64,000 nucleotides of DNA, taken from assembly GCA_964016985.1 (NCBI GenBank), contig OZ024823.1, positions 25,136,095-25,200,094 on the forward strand, given 5' to 3'. This DNA is from Anodontia alba. Its lineage: Eukaryota > Mollusca > Bivalvia > Lucinida > Lucinidae. The translations under genes and the position numbers were made by a program. The notes beneath the pieces were generated by a model, which saw only the letters and a list, made by a program, of their open reading frames with translations, was not told where the DNA came from and searched no databases. Positions 22,079-34,372 of this stretch are shown piece by piece (within the stretch, counting starts at the first letter, position 1; every line of letters starts with the position of its first letter).

Positions 22079-23055
22079 TACTCCGGGCTCCAGGCCGGCG
22101 TATCTGTTTAAGGTTGTTTTTGTAAAATGTGTATGCATTTGAAGAACCTCGGTTTTCTTCCAGTTTTATTGGGTTCTTAGTGGGGCTATATATAACTATT
22201 CACCCCCACATTTTTTTTTTATTTTGCAGCAGAGAACTGTGCTGTTGGTAACATAGTGAAATAAATCAAAGCGCCAAAGGCACTGAAATGAGAGATTCTA
22301 TCAGAAATTCATCAAAAAAAAAAATCTTAATTTGTATAAAACCTATACAGGAAGAACACCTAACGGCATTATGGATGGGTTTATCAGAAAAATTAACCAA
22401 AAGATAAATCTGCCAGACGACGTCTGCCCGGACTTCACTTTATTAAAGCACGGATTTTTGAAAACCATCCAATTTTGTTATATAGTGCTATATAGTGCTA
22501 TGAAGTTCCATTTGATGTTTTGAAGTTTCAAAAGAAAAAATTTATCTCAAAATGTTGCAAAAAGCCAGTTCTCACATGCAATATAGAGCTGAAATTGTGG
22601 TAAATTTTCTTCAATAACTTAATACCTGTACTTAAAAATTGGTTGCAAATGAAGTCGTTAAATTTGCTGTGCAAATCTGCAAATTCAAAACAAGATGCGG
22701 ACCTAGATTCATTTGGGTTCTTTTTAAAGAAGCCAACTTGTTGTCTACTTTCACTTTCACAATCGAACATTCAATAAAAGGAAATAACCGAATATCTTGA
22801 GTAGTTAACATTGCGCTGCAGATAGCAATATAAATTTTCAACACTTTCCGTTTTTTCTGACAAATAGTTACACTTTAAATCCAAGCATCCTATGTATTAA
22901 AATGCTGCAGCGAAAATATTTAATGTAAAGCAAATCAACAACATTATAATGTTTGACTTAAAGCCCTGTCCCTTTAATCCGACAGTATTGATTTTTTTAC
23001 ACACCTCAAACAAATGGGCAAGTGCTCTGTATAAAAGTTTCATGTTGCCATATTT
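22079..23055. other. No gene recognised
   Basis: AT-rich. Open frames of 60-80 codons on both strands (for example 22332-22523 and 22528-22770) show no domain and oppose each other. Confidence 0.5.
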
Positions 23056-23059
23056 TGAT

Positions 23060-23160
23060 TTTTTTCCCCAAGGAGACGGCATTTGACATTTCATGCAAAT
23101 TGATTCCTCTTTTGAGACAATTTGCAAGAAATGTCAAATTATGTTTTAAGGTAAAAATAT
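23060..23160. mobile_element. Family-P palindromic element, core
   Basis: TTGACATTTCATGCAAATTG pairs with 'CAATTTGCAAGAAATGTCAA' around 'ATTCCTCTTTTGAGA'. The flanks are decayed. Confidence 0.55.
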
Positions 23161-23451
23161 CTGGTTAATTTTTGATAGCGGGTCATGAAGCGGCACCTGT
23201 TCTATTAATAGCTAACAAAAAATTGCGCAGATCAACCTTACAACCTATCTAATGCACTGAGCTAATATCGAAGAAAACACTTTGCAGCATGATTATGAGC
23301 ACAGCTTTTTTTTTTTTCTTTTATTATCAAGCATAAAAAAAATCTTCAGAATCTATATTTGGACAGTAAGAGCTGATTAGACAGTGTTTATATTGCTGGT
23401 AACAGTAGATTATGGTCTAATTTCTCACGCCATGTCTTTAGTCCAGCACAG

Positions 23452-23777
23452 GCGTATTGATACACAAGTATGTTGATTATGTTAACCAGTTGAATGTGCC
23501 GTCCGACTGGAGACCAGGAGGTCACGGGTTCAACCCCCGCTGAGGTCGGCAACATTCTTTCGTGGAGATTGATCACGAAATATTTTCTACGGTCATTCTA
23601 TCCCTTCCGCTGATTCAAGAAGGGCAGTTGTCAGTTTCTGGCGAAAGAATGTGCACAATACTGGTTAACCACTAAGAGGACTAAGCCTGCCCAGTAAACG
23701 TGTGGTTTGGTAAACTGACTGCGCTTGACATGACCACATTGGATTGACTGGGCCGTAAAACCTCAACACAAACAATA
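23452..23777 (+). mobile_element. tRNA-derived SINE, near full length
   Basis: The head ends in a B-box-like CACGGGTTCAACCCCCGCTG preceded by CCGACTGGAGACCAGGAGGT; the A-box is poor. The body holds the complementary pair CATTCTTTCG (about 23552) and CGAAAGAATG (about 23643). The 3' half (TGTGCACAATACTGGTTAAC to GACTGGGCCGTAAAACCTC) is shared with 11486-11626. RNA polymerase III promoters and LINE-borrowed tails are standard for SINEs; the tail's parent LINE is not identified. Confidence 0.65.
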
Positions 23778-24760
23778 ACCCTTAAACTGCATAGCTTAAT
23801 TACTACGACTGTAGCAGATATCAATTTCATTTTTTTCTCTTATTTAATCAGAGAAATTTATGCAATTCATCCGCTGGCAAAAAAGTCATATGAAATTCTT
23901 AGTCTGGTTTTCTCTGCAAAACAGGGGAGAATCTGAATGTCGCCTGCTTTAAAAATTGCACGGCGCTATAAAGATATTTATAGCTTTATATTCATATAAA
24001 TCGGACTACATTTTGAGCGGACACATATTTCAGTGGTAGTGAAAGCCGGATGCAACTTGAAAATGCGTATGCCAGCAAGGAATGACAGATGAATCTGTCA
24101 TTTAAAAAATGGGAGTACTGTGTAGAATGAATGTAGTAATGTGGGGTTTGCTCATTTAAAAGAGAAATGAGCAATTTTCCCATAGGAGCCCCAATTTGAC
24201 CATTCGACCTGAAATGACCTTGTTGCTGTCAATATTTGTACACGTTTGAATTTTTCATTTTGTCTTTTTCCGTCTTACTACGAAGAAGAAACAAAAGCTA
24301 TTTTTCTTTGTTTACGATTGGAAATATGCATTCTCAAATCAAACAGATTATAAGCTGGTTTAATAATACAGTTTAATTTGATATTCAAGCATGGAAAGAT
24401 TTGGGCTGAAAGCAAACATTATGAGTGGAGAAAAGAATGAAACACTGCTACATAGATGATTTCAGATATAGTATGTTCAGCCTAGGCTATGGATGGCGAC
24501 ATGTAATTAAGTATGCGGGCTAGAAAACAGACGATCATAGTTGATATTTTTTTTTACATAGCTCTGATAACGTCTATAATGTTTTTATCGTTGAGTATTG
24601 CGATGATTTATATAATTACAACCGTTCATAAATTATAACATTTTTTCACTATACTATGATCTATAGGGAGCTAAGTAATGCATGACAGATTAGTTTCCCA
24701 GCATACTGATGCTTTGCATCAGTTTTCTTGTAAATACCTGTTAGAGGACTTAATACGTAA
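23778..24760. other. No gene recognised
   Basis: AT-rich. Short open frames only, none with a recognisable domain. Confidence 0.5.
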
Positions 24761-24764
24761 AGTA

Positions 24765-25275
24765 TATTGGGTCCAAGACCATATTAAACACTGTTTTTAC
24801 AACTAAAGTATGTGTATTCATTTTATTTATTTATTTATTCATTTTTTCTTTTTTTTTTCTTTTCATAAAACAGTTTTAATTGAGATATTTTTGAAAGCAT
24901 TATTATATTTTGTGAAGGTTTAATATTTTCACACTATAATTAACTTGTTTTGACAATTAAGTAAATGTTTTGTCTTAGTACACTGTATAAAATTTTCAGC
25001 AGACAACATTTTGAAGTTTTTTTTGTTTTGTTTTTTTTTACATTTTTCCCTGAAAACAGGTTTTGACATAAATTTCAAACAAATTATTTCCACATGATTT
25101 GACATTCCATGCAAGTTGTCTTCAGCAGAGACAATTTGCATGAAATGTCAAACCTGTTGTATGGAAAAAAAAATAAGAAAAAATGTCAGCAATTTGTCAT
25201 CTGCTGAACTAGCCCAGAGAGTAGTAAAGGTTCAATAGGACCCCGAATTGGACCAAGTACATGCATACATGCATT
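24765..25275 (-). repeat. Composite repeat, inverted relative of 34.57-35.1 kb
   Basis: Read in reverse complement, this matches the order at 34.57-35.1 kb: the 'TACTTGGTCCAATTxGGG' segment, the family-P palindrome (24985-25210), then 'TCACACTATAAT' / 'ATTATAGTGTGAAAATATTA', an AT-rich (TTTA)n tract and 'TTTACAACTGAAGTA'-like sequence. A same-strand copy of the outer part is at 28070-28250. Confidence 0.55.
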
Positions 25276-25365
25276 AAGTTTACAATAATCTGAACGGTGT
25301 TAGACTTTCAGTAACAAATTGCCTTTGGTTTACAAAGAAAATATTTTTATAGTATCATTATTTTT

Positions 25366-25862
25366 TATGCCCCCAACTTCGAAGAAGTTGGAGGGGCAAA
25401 TTGCATCTGGGACGTTTGTGTGTGCGTGCGTGCATCTGTCCGTCCATCTGTGCATACATCCGTTACACTTTTTGATGCATGGCATAACTTCTGAGCCATG
25501 CATGCTAGGGTTTTGAAATTTCATGTATGGATTCTTCATGAAAAAATAGCTGACCCATATTTTTTTCCCATCAGGATTATGCCCCTTTACTGAGTTATGG
25601 CCCTTTGAAAAAATATAGATGAAGTCTTGTCAGCAAAATATCTCCAAAGCTATTGAAGCTAGAGCCTTGAAACCTGGTGAATAGACTGGTATTGATGAGT
25701 AAATGATCTGATTAACTTTTGAATAAATTATAAAAATTACTTCATGAGTTATGGCCCTTTATAACTTTGTGCATTTTTACAATTGCACTCTTTTTGATGC
25801 ATAGCATAAGTTTTGAACTGTGGATGCTAGGGTTTTGAAATTTCATATAATCACACAGTATC
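25366..25862 (+). repeat. GCCCC hairpin-headed element, copy 2
   Basis: Head TTATGCCCCCAACTTCGAAG with partner 'AAGTTGGAGGGGCA', then TGTGTGTGCGTGCGTGCATC and two units with GCATGCTAGGGTTTTGAAAT. It is closely similar to 13748-14345. Confidence 0.65.
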
Positions 25863-26058
25863 CAGCTAATGCACAGACAGATCAGATTCATTAGATATGA
25901 ATAGGTTCATTTTTACTTGTTGGGACAGTTACTTTTCAAATAAGATGCACTATGTTATGTGGTCAGTCAGCAAATAATAATAATATGAAAATATTTTCTT
26001 GGTAAAGGCAATTTGTTATTGAAAGCCAAACAAAGTTCAGATTAATGTAAACTTAATA

Positions 26059-27380
26059 CGAGGGTCATGCAAAAAGTTCTGTCACTAACAGGCTTCCTTT
26101 GTTATATCCCAGGTATATTTTAAAATGCTTCACTGCACTTGAATGGTGTGTTGAATAGCTAACGATACCTGTTTATTTCGTGCAAATTGCTTTCCAAACT
26201 GACCGAGTTATTTCAAATTGAAATAGATGCAGTCATAAACATTGACCAATTTACTTGTTACATTGGTACATGGACCAGAAGACTGAAATTCTTAGCTATA
26301 TTAAATGCCGCATTAGGCTTAATATAGATTCAAAGCAGATATTTAATGAATTAGTGGTATATATGGACCTCAGACCTTTTCAATGCGCACAGGTTTTAGG
26401 TGGGTTAAAGCTTTTAAGGCTTGGAAATTTTCTGTTGAAGATGATACCCATCCTGGAAGGCCTTAAACCTCTGTTACCAAGGCTAACATCGCTTCAGTAA
26501 AGATTGTGGTCGAACAAGATGCTGCGATTGTCTGTCAAAGATATAGCTAGTTGTACTGGCATATCAGAAGACAGTTTTGAAAAAAGCGTTTGGACCTGAG
26601 AGAGGTTTGCGCTAGGTGGATACCTCATTTGCTCACTGAGGAGCATAAGACACAACACCTTAAATATGACCAGGAACTTTTGAAGAAATTGTTGGGTCAT
26701 TTTAACTTGCTAACAGGTGATGAAACCTGGGTGCACATGTTTGAGCCACAAAAAAGGGCTGATAAAAAGCAATGGAAGAGAAAAGATCAAAAACGCCCAT
26801 GTATTGCCATGAGAACCATAATTAAGTTCGAAAAATATGTTGTACGCAGTTTTCTTTAATTCAAGTGGGCCAGTCATTCAAGTGCCTTGTCTATCTGGTT
26901 ATACAATCACTGGTTGATTCTACATGATTTCTGTACTGAAGAAAGTGAAAGAGTTTTAAAATAAGAAACGACCAAGCAAATGATGGTCAGGAGTCCACCT
27001 TTGACATGACAACGCCTCCTCTAATAAGTGTGACGTTGTGAAGTCTTTTTTGGCTTCTGAAAAAATGAAAGTTTTAAACCATCCACCTTATTCACCTGAC
27101 CTGAGTCCCTGTGACTTCGTTTTATTTCCAAGGCTTAAGAAAATGCTTTCTGGAAATAAGTATATGTCTAGAAGTTCTCTTGGTAGCGCTATTTATCAGT
27201 GTCTCCAACAGATACCAAAAGAAGACTATTTATCTGCTTTTCACGACTGGGTAAAAAGGTTACAAAAATGTGTTTCAGTAAAGGGGGATTACTTCGTAGG
27301 TTTGTAATAAAAATATGTTTGATAAAACATAGCACTGAAGTAATCTAAACCCAGTGACAAAACTTTTTACAGGACCCTTG
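26059..27380 (+). mobile_element. Mariner-type transposon, copy 1
   Basis: The terminal inverted repeats CGAGGGTCATGCAAAAAGTT (left) and 'AACTTTTTACAGGACCCTTG' (right) are flanked by TA (26057-26058 and 27381-27382). Length is 1322 bp. The empty target is preserved in a paralogous repeat at about 34574 (ACTTAATACATGTACTTGG). The encoded transposase is frameshifted. Copies 2 and 3 are at 41405-42526 and 59911-61231. Confidence 0.9.
26270..27307 (+). pseudogene. Mariner DD34D transposase, frameshifted
   Basis: The start codon opens MDQKTEILSYIKCRIRL, and the family length of about 345 codons fits the distance to the TAA at 27305. Recognisable blocks lie in three frames: the N-terminal DNA-binding domain (IKCRIRLNIDSKQIFNEL), the linker (SVKIVVEQDA), the catalytic block LLTGDETWVHMFEPQ with the first Asp, and KVLNHPPYSPDLSPCDF carrying the last Asp (DD34D spacing in copy 3). 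The final frame (27038-27307) runs unbroken to the stop. The segment around the second Asp ('HDNASS') is readable as CATGACAACGCCTCCTC near 27005. Several frameshifts make it non-functional. Confidence 0.85.
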
Positions 27381-27382
27381 TA

Positions 27383-27500
27383 CATGTACTTGGTCCAATT
27401 CGGGGTCCAATTGAATGTTTACTACTCTCGGGGCTAATTCAGCAGATGACAAATTGATGACATTTTGTCTTATTTTCCACCAAAAAACAGGTTTTGACAT
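27383..27500. repeat. Right flank of the mariner target repeat, family-P fragment
   Basis: ACATGTACTTGGTCCAATTC continues the repeat interrupted by mariner copy 1, then turns into a family-P left arm (CAGCAGATGACAAATTGATG, AAACAGGTTTTGACATTTAC), which breaks off. Confidence 0.55.
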
Positions 27501-28478
27501 TTACCCACCCGGACATTTACCCACCCAAAATTGTGTTGGTAACACTGTCCTTAATGCAAAAGACATGTTTTAGAAGTGATCTTTAATTTGTGATATTATT
27601 TTTCATTCATTTATTCCTTTTTATTGTTAAAGTTACTTTGTACGTGCATCTATTTGATAGTTTAAGATGACAATGAATTTGTATCAAAGATGAAGGATAA
27701 AATTGAAATACTTTTTTTTATTTTTTTTTTTTTTTATTTATTTTTCTTTTTATAAATTGGCTTCGCGGTTTTTAAGTAAGTTTCCTTTGATATATGTTTT
27801 TTTTTTTCATAAATCATAAATAGCACTTAGTGATATTGTTTTCTGTATCATACAAAATTATACTTGTGTTGTTTATAATAAATAAAAAATCTTTAAATCT
27901 TTTTCTATTTCTTTCATTCTTTTTTCCTTCCAGTAAATCAATGTCAAATTCTGTTTTGTTTTGTTCTTTAATAGTTAAATTTACAGTGAAAGTTGCAAAA
28001 CTGAACAAACAATTTCTTAAAATTAAGGCTTTTTTTTTTTTTCTTTTTTTTTTTGTCTAACTGATGGAGGGCAAAGACCATATTAGATCACTTTTTAACA
28101 ACTAAATAATATATATCTACAGATATTGTTTTTATTTATTTATTTTATATATTTCTATATTTGGCAAAACAGTTTTAACTGAGATAATTTGATATTTCTT
28201 GAAAGGATTATTATATTTTGCAAAACTCTGTATTTTCACACTATAATGAAGAGTTGAAAGGGATGTATAATTCATACATCCAGGCTTGTTGTATGTTTAT
28301 CAATAATTGTGTTGTTGTTTATAATATTTATATGTCACAAAAGTTTCATATATTTTCATTCTTTCAGTCTTTGTTTCTACCAATTAATTTATTTATTCTG
28401 ATTTAATTTACTTTTACATGTACATCATGAACACTTAATTCTTAAAAACTATTCAACTAACACTATGTTTTTTTGTTG

Positions 28479-28481
<3 letters not shown>
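27501..28481. repeat. AT-rich degenerate tandem repeats
   Basis: A motif set 'TTGTTTATAATA', 'TTTCTTTCATTCTTTTTTCC', 'TTCCAGTAA' recurs with drift near 27850, 28310, 28590 and 28850, suggesting units of ~280-340 bp. 28070-28250 is a diverged copy of 24770-24950. Confidence 0.45.

Positions 28482-28541
<60 letters not shown>
28482..28541. repeat. (GT)n(GA)n microsatellite
   Basis: About 14 GT repeats run straight into 15 GA repeats. Confidence 0.95.
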
Positions 28542-28547
<6 letters not shown>

Positions 28548-29345
28548 AACTTATTTATTAATTTATTTATTTTGTGTATTATGGTCAGTAACTTCTCTTG
28601 TATGTTCGTAAAAGCATAATTTTGCGTAAGTGTTTACATGTCACAAATCTTATCTGATTTTTATTTCTTTCCATTTTTGTTTCTTCCAGTGATTTTACTA
28701 ATTATTTACTTGTTTATTTGCTTATTTGTTGTATTTAGCTGAAAGGAAGTGATTTTGTCTTAATAAAGCAGTTTTTATTTTTGTACCCTAAATTAACTGT
28801 ATTTAATTGACTGTATTTATTTTGGTATAGTTGCTATTCACTTGTATGTTCATAAAAATATGTTTTGTGTTGTCTAAATGTCCCAAACCTTTTAAGATTT
28901 TGTTCATTTCTTTCAATCTTTGGTTCTTCCAGTAACTCACATAGCATCAAGGTTATTTATTTATTTTATTTTTTTTTAATTTTTACAAAGAAAGTGAGAG
29001 TTTAAAAGTGAAAGTTTAAAACTGAACAAAATTCTTTAAAATCTAATAGGAATACTTGATTGGTTTGCTTTGATTTTTCTGTGGAATGCTATGCTTTTTA
29101 GCTATGGACTTACTGGCCAGCAGATTTAAGGTATTCTGACACATTTTGGATTGCATAACAAGCCCATGACCATAAGGAGATTAAGATAAGAAATCTTGGT
29201 GACTTTGGCCACCCTTACAGGTAGGGGCCTGATAAGGGGAAATTAGATTTGATACCAGCAAAGTTTATGAAGAAGACAGAGAAACAGATAAGGTGGGTAA
29301 TTTGGTGATAATTTGATGATTTTTTTTCTGTTTATTCAATAAAAT
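28542..29345. other. AT-rich, degenerate repeats, no gene
   Basis: Two further units of the 27.5-28.5 kb pattern (near 28590-28710 and 28840-28940), then unassigned sequence. Confidence 0.45.
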
Positions 29346-29349
29346 ATAG

Positions 29350-29412
29350 CTAGTTGATATTCATTAGAATTGTCTCTCCTAGGCAGTTCTAATGAATACC
29401 CATAACATGTTT
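29350..29412. repeat. Hairpin core remnant (family H type)
   Basis: ATTCATTAGAATTGTCTC-TCCT-AGGCAGTTCTAATGAATACC: a partly paired stem like those at 10420 and 35757. Confidence 0.5.
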
Positions 29413-29478
29413 TATGGAGAAATACGGAGAGGAGATAGAAATATTATTTTGAAGGGAGAACGTATTGTAAAAGGAGAT

Positions 29479-29740
29479 CAAGAAAGTAGCAGATATGAAC
29501 ATACAACAGAGGGTTATGATAGCCAGAGTGGGCAGAGACATTGACCGCCTGATAGCAGGCGCACTAGAAATGGCAATAATGGGAGCTCCTCGAATCAAGT
29601 ACGTCATTCACAGCGTCCGGATGCTCGTCTGCCTGACCGGCTGGGTGGTCACCAGTTAGATTGGCATTCGGATAGACATTCTGACCATTATAGTGAGCGT
29701 GAGGGTGGTCGATATGTAGATAGTAGAGAAATTAGATAAG
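29479..29740 (+). pseudogene. LINE ORF1, C-terminal remnant
   Basis: A frame rich in Arg, Ser, His and Asp (SSSNQVRHSQRPDARLPD, then DWHSDRHSDHYSERE) ends in REIR and TAA at 29738-29740, overlapping the start of the ORF2 frame. One in-frame stop lies near 29543. The nucleic-acid-binding part expected upstream in ORF1 is not recognisable, so only the basic tail of ORF1 appears to be present. Confidence 0.5.
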
Positions 29741-32700
29741 AGCAGGCTGTTGGAATGTGAGGGGTTGGAATTCAGACAATTTTAGTGATAATTATGTGGT
29801 TAGAGCGTCCTGTTTATTGTCCTTAAATCTGGATATAGTTGGTGTGGTGGAAACACATCTAAAAAATGATGAGACACTTGAGGTAGCTGAGTATGAGTGG
29901 TTTGGACAGAACAGGAAACGTCTGCATGTCAACGCCAGATGTGGCTCAGGTGGCGTTGGTATTCTCATTAAAAACTCTCTTTTAAGAGAATTCGAATGCA
30001 AAGTTGTCTACAACTCATATGAGGGTACTTTGTGGCTAAGACTAAAACATAAATTCAACAGACCATGTTTAATTTTATGTGTATGCTATTTACCTCCAGA
30101 AAACTCATCTAGACAGGCAGATGTATTTGGGTTTTATGACAATTTATTAACTGGTATATATGAATTTCAAGATATGGGTCCAGTATGTTTGTTTGGCGAT
30201 TTTAATAGTAGATGTGCGGATTTAAATGATTATATAAAAGGGGTTGACAATTTATCTGATCGAGAGGTTGTGGACTTCCAGGTCAATAAGTATGGACACA
30301 TTCTGCTAGACTTTTTAATGAACAGTAACTTTTGTATTTTGAATGGGAGAAACAGTATAAAGAACGATTTTACAAGTGTATCTACAAAAGGGTCATCTGT
30401 TGTGGATTACTGTTTTGTCAGCCATTCTGATTTGAATATGTTTTCTGATTTTTATGTCTATACCGTGTCAGAGCTTATAAATCTGAGTGGACACAAAAAG
30501 GCCATCATAATCCATCATCGATTCCTGACCATTCATGCATTACATGGAAAATAAATACTGAACAATATACAAGTTACGATACTGTTCCAAACGATAAGCG
30601 GTCTGAAGGCAGTATAAAGTTCAATGTTAAAAGAATTCCCGATGATTTTGGCTGCAACAGTGTTTTTGTTAATGAAATCCAAGCTTGTGTTTTACAGTTA
30701 GAACATAGTCTTTGCGAACAGCAGGATATTGATAATGCATATGCCAATATTTGTAAAATGATAAAAGGTCAAATGTTTGATAAACTGCCACATAAGATGG
30801 TTCTCATGAATGGTGGGGAGTCAAATAAGCGGAGATGGTCAGCGAAGCCTTGGTGGAATGATGATCTCAGTTATTTATGGAATGAAACCTGTTTAGCAGA
30901 GAAGCGTTGGTTGAACCATAAAATGTCTAGCGGTAAACGTGAGCTTCGGGCAATTTTTATAAGTAAACGCAAACTTTTTGATAAAAATGTCCAAAAAGCA
31001 AAACGTAGGTATTGGTACGAGTTACAAACAGATTTGGTGAAACAATCAAATGAAGACCCACAAACTTTCTGGAAAACTATAGGTAAGGTCGGCGCTGCAT
31101 TTGATAAAAGAAAGAAAATACCCATGCAAATCGTAGGTGAAAATGGTGAGATAATTACAGATAAAAATATAGTCTTAAATAAATGGAAAAATAGCTTTTC
31201 AGATTTATTTAGTCAGCAGAATGACACAAAGCTTGCTTGGAAAATGGCAATACTATTCAAACAACACGTGTGCCAGAATTTGATGATGAAATTTCCGTTT
31301 CAGATGTACATAAGGCAATTTTCAATGCAAAACGTGAAAAAGCATCTGGAATAGATGGGTTCACTTATGATGTCTTTCGTAATGATACACAGTTTCTGTT
31401 TCCTGTTTACATATTTTGTTTAATGTTTGTTTTGATTCGGGCTGTGTTCCATCTGAGTGGGGTAAGGGTATTATAAACCCTATACCAAAGTCGAACACGG
31501 CAGACCCAAGAGACCCGCTTTCATATAGAGGAATTACTTTAGCGCCCGCCACATACAAATTGTATTGTTCTATTTTAAACGAAAGATTAAGTAAATGGAT
31601 TAACCGAATGATGTTTTAGTTGATGAGCAGAATGGTTTTAGAAAGACTCGATGTACGATAGATCATGTCAGTAGTTTAACTAACTTAATAGAAACCAGAC
31701 AGAAACTTAAGTTGAGTACCTTTGCAGCTTTCATCGATTTCAAAAAGGCGTATGATTCTATAAACTGAACTCTTTTATGGAAAAGACTTACACAGATAGA
31801 CATTAGGGGCAAAATGTTCAAAGCAGCTCAGTCGTTATATCAGTCAGTATCATCTTGTGTTCGGATCAGTGGGCTGACCACGGATTGGTTTGACGTTACT
31901 GTAGGCTTGCGTCAAGGGTGCCCGCTCTCGCTGCTCCTGTTTAATTGCTTTATAAATGATCTCGCACAGAAGATAAAGGCTGTAGGAAAGGGCGTCTTAA
32001 TAGATAACGGCGAGCAAATATGCATTTTACTGTATGCTGATGATGTTGTTTTATTAGCGGAAAATGAAGCTGATCTTCAGTCGATGTTAAATGTTTTATC
32101 AGGTTGGTGTGAGGAAAATTGTATGACAGTTAATAACACAAAAAGTAAGATAGTTCATTACAGGTCAAGCGCTGTACCCTGTACTAAATATGTTTTCAGT
32201 TGTAGTTCTTCAAGTCCGGAGATTGTTGATAGATATGTATATTTGGGGCTTGTAATTCACGAACATCTAGACTGGAATGTTACTGCTAAAGTCGTTGCAC
32301 AATCAGCGAATAGGGCGCTGGGTTTGTTGATCGCTAAAAGCAAATTCTTAGGTGGCATGCCATACTCTGTCTTTTCAAAATTATTTGACTCAGTTGTTTG
32401 GTCAGTTATAGCCTACGGGGCTGCTGTATGGGGTTCCCGTAAATTTTCATGCATCGAAGCGGTGCAGCACAAGGCCCAAAGATATTATTTAGGTACTGGA
32501 AAATACACCCCATCAGCTGCAGTTGCGGGTGATACGGGTTGGATACCCACTTTCATAAAACAATATAAGTGTGTATGTAAGCAGTGGGCTCGGTATACAA
32601 ATATGCCTAATGACAGGATCATTAAGCATATTTATAATTACTGCAAAAACAAGAGTAGTGCACGATGTCAAAACTAGTATTTTAGAGTTTCAAAACATTT

Positions 32701-33264
32701 CACTACCTTAAACTGTCACAAATTTGTTCAGGCGCGTCATAGATTTAGCAGTCAGTACATGTTCAGGGTACTCTCTGAAAAAATGATGAATAAGTTCACT
32801 GAAGAATGGCGTGTAGCAATAAACAATAGCAATAGCTGATCGGGCACCGGGGGGTAATAAACTGCGAACCTATAAATTATTCAAAAGAACATTTGGAACG
32901 GAAAAATACTGTAAAATTATAATGTCACCCCTTCACCGTTCAGCACTTGCAAAATTTCGCTGTGGGGTGGCACCTTTACGTCTTGAGATGGGCCGGTACG
33001 AAGGTTTATCAGTAAGTGACCGAATATGTCCATTTTGTCGAGTGCATGTAGAGGATGAGACACATGTCCTTCTTAACTGCGACAAGTATTATCCTATACG
33101 AAAAAATTCTTTTTGAAAAAGCAGTTACAGTTTATCCAGATTTTAATATTTTATCAGATGAGGAAAAAATCATATTTTTATTTTCCAACGCTCAAATGAT
33201 TCGAGCCTGTGCCAAAGCCTGCTATCTAATTTTACAATGCCGTTCAATGTTATTGTATAAATAG
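29739..33264 (+). pseudogene. LINE ORF2: endonuclease-reverse transcriptase, frameshifted
   Basis: ORF2 nicks target DNA and copies LINE RNA by target-primed reverse transcription. The endonuclease starts at RAGCWNVRGW (no ATG; an upstream start or shift is needed) and shows VVETHL, GSGGVGILI, LFGDFNSR, VVDYCFVS and LSGHKKA. The frame shifts near 30510, near 31240, near 31400 and near 31615, and a TGA lies at about 31766. RT blocks visible across frames: ASGIDGFTYD, CVPSEWGKGIINPIPKS, DPLSYRGITLAP, EQNGFRKTRCTIDH, FAAFIDFKKAYDSIN, GLRQGCPLSLLLFNCFINDL and the catalytic YADD in ILLYADDVVLLAEN. A long clean stretch is 31814-32677. After further stops, the C-terminus reads RCGVAPLRLEMGRYEG, CPFCRVHVEDETHVLLNC and ends at TAG/TGA near 33262. 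The full length would be about 1,170 residues, typical of the class. Confidence 0.85.
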
Positions 33265-33649
33265 ATTGTTAAAATTTTATCCACATTCTTGTCATGTTTG
33301 GACTTTTATGGTATAAATCTTAAACCAATTTATTTAATGCAACTGGCATGTATAATAATATGCATGCCCAAGTATATATTAAACATTTCAGATCAGACGG
33401 CATTCTTTCTCGTTTTATAAGGTGAATGCTAATTTTAATCTTATCTTAACATGTGACAAGGATAGCTGTGATAGGCTCTTATAATGTTTTTAAAAACGGC
33501 TTGATTTAGTTTGTCTATATGTTTTATTTATATATTGTACATATATTACAATCAAAAAATCAAAGCGACATGTTTAGTTGCATCGTAGTACAAATTTTGA
33601 TTTGGCTTCTACTACCTTATTCTGTGGCGATACAATAATGTATTTTAGA

Positions 33650-34060
33650 CACAGTCTGAATCGGTTGTACCTAATGTGTCACCATGATGGGCCCGGGTGC
33701 GAGGAGCATGCTGTTTGGACATTGGTTTCTGCCGCATGCCCTTTTGTTCACCAGGACTCAATGTGGTGCCTTTGCAAATGGTACGGCCGGCGCAGATTTG
33801 CTTACATCTTCTTAAAAATCTGAGATATATGTTTTAATACAATATATGAATACCGGTAGATTTTGATGGTAAAATGACGTTTTTAAATGCTGGCTCTGTA
33901 TTGGTTGTGCCTGATAAGTCACCATGGTGAGTCCTGGCGTGAAGGACGTGCAGTTTGGACATTGGATTCCGGCACATGCTCTGTCATTTGCCGGGTTTCG
34001 CTTTGGTCCCGGTGTGGGGAAGCGCGGCCGGTGCAGAGTTAGCTTATATTCTGTTTATAT
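33650..34060 (+). repeat. Duplicated module in the LINE 3' UTR
   Basis: Two diverged ~170 bp modules start 240 bp apart. Each has 'GTACCTAATGTGTCACCATG' / 'GTGCCTGATAAGTCACCATG', then GTTTGGACATTGG, a 'GCCGCATGCCCTTTTGTTCACC'-like run, 'GGTxCCGG', and 'GGCCGGCGCAGATTTGCTTA' / 'GGCCGGTGCAGAGTTAGCTT'. They are GC-richer than the rest of the element. Confidence 0.6.
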
Positions 34061-34242
34061 TTATTAGTATACTTAAGGTATGTAAGTTACTTACTTTATG
34101 TTTTAATCGTCTCTCAAAGTTCATATCTGAATGGCAATTTTACATTCTTATATGATATATAAAATGTTTTTTATACAATTGTAGAATTGGTGAGACGTTA
34201 ATAAACCATATCTTATTATTTAGTTATAAAAACACAGTTTAA

Positions 34243-34372
34243 TATGGTCCAACAGGTATATACCTGGTCCAACTGGAATTGGTCCAAGGATTGATACACC
34301 CCATTTTGGTCCAACTGATAATCACTTGGACCTGCAATCCAAAGGTCCAAGTCATTTGGTCCAAGGAATATA
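34243..34372 (+). repeat. GGTCCAA-motif element, copy 2
   Basis: TGGTCCAACAGGTATATACC, CTGGTCCAACTGGAATTGG, 'ATACACCCCATTTTGGTCC', 'GATAATCACTTGGACC', then TCATTTGGTCCAAGGAATAT. Same order as 35079-35212; inverted relative to 21966-22078. Confidence 0.7.

Larger units (their letters stand above)
29460..34215 (+). mobile_element. Non-LTR retrotransposon (LINE), decayed
   Basis: Order seen: tail of ORF1, overlapping ORF2 with an AP-type endonuclease, reverse transcriptase and a C-terminal cysteine/histidine segment, then a 3' untranslated region with a duplicated ~240 bp module, ending near GTGAGACGTTAATAAACC. The layout and the CPFC...HVLLNC C-terminus suggest a CR1/L2/jockey-like clade, but I cannot fix the clade. 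The 5' end is uncertain and may be truncated. Multiple frameshifts mean it cannot encode a working ORF2. Confidence 0.85.
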
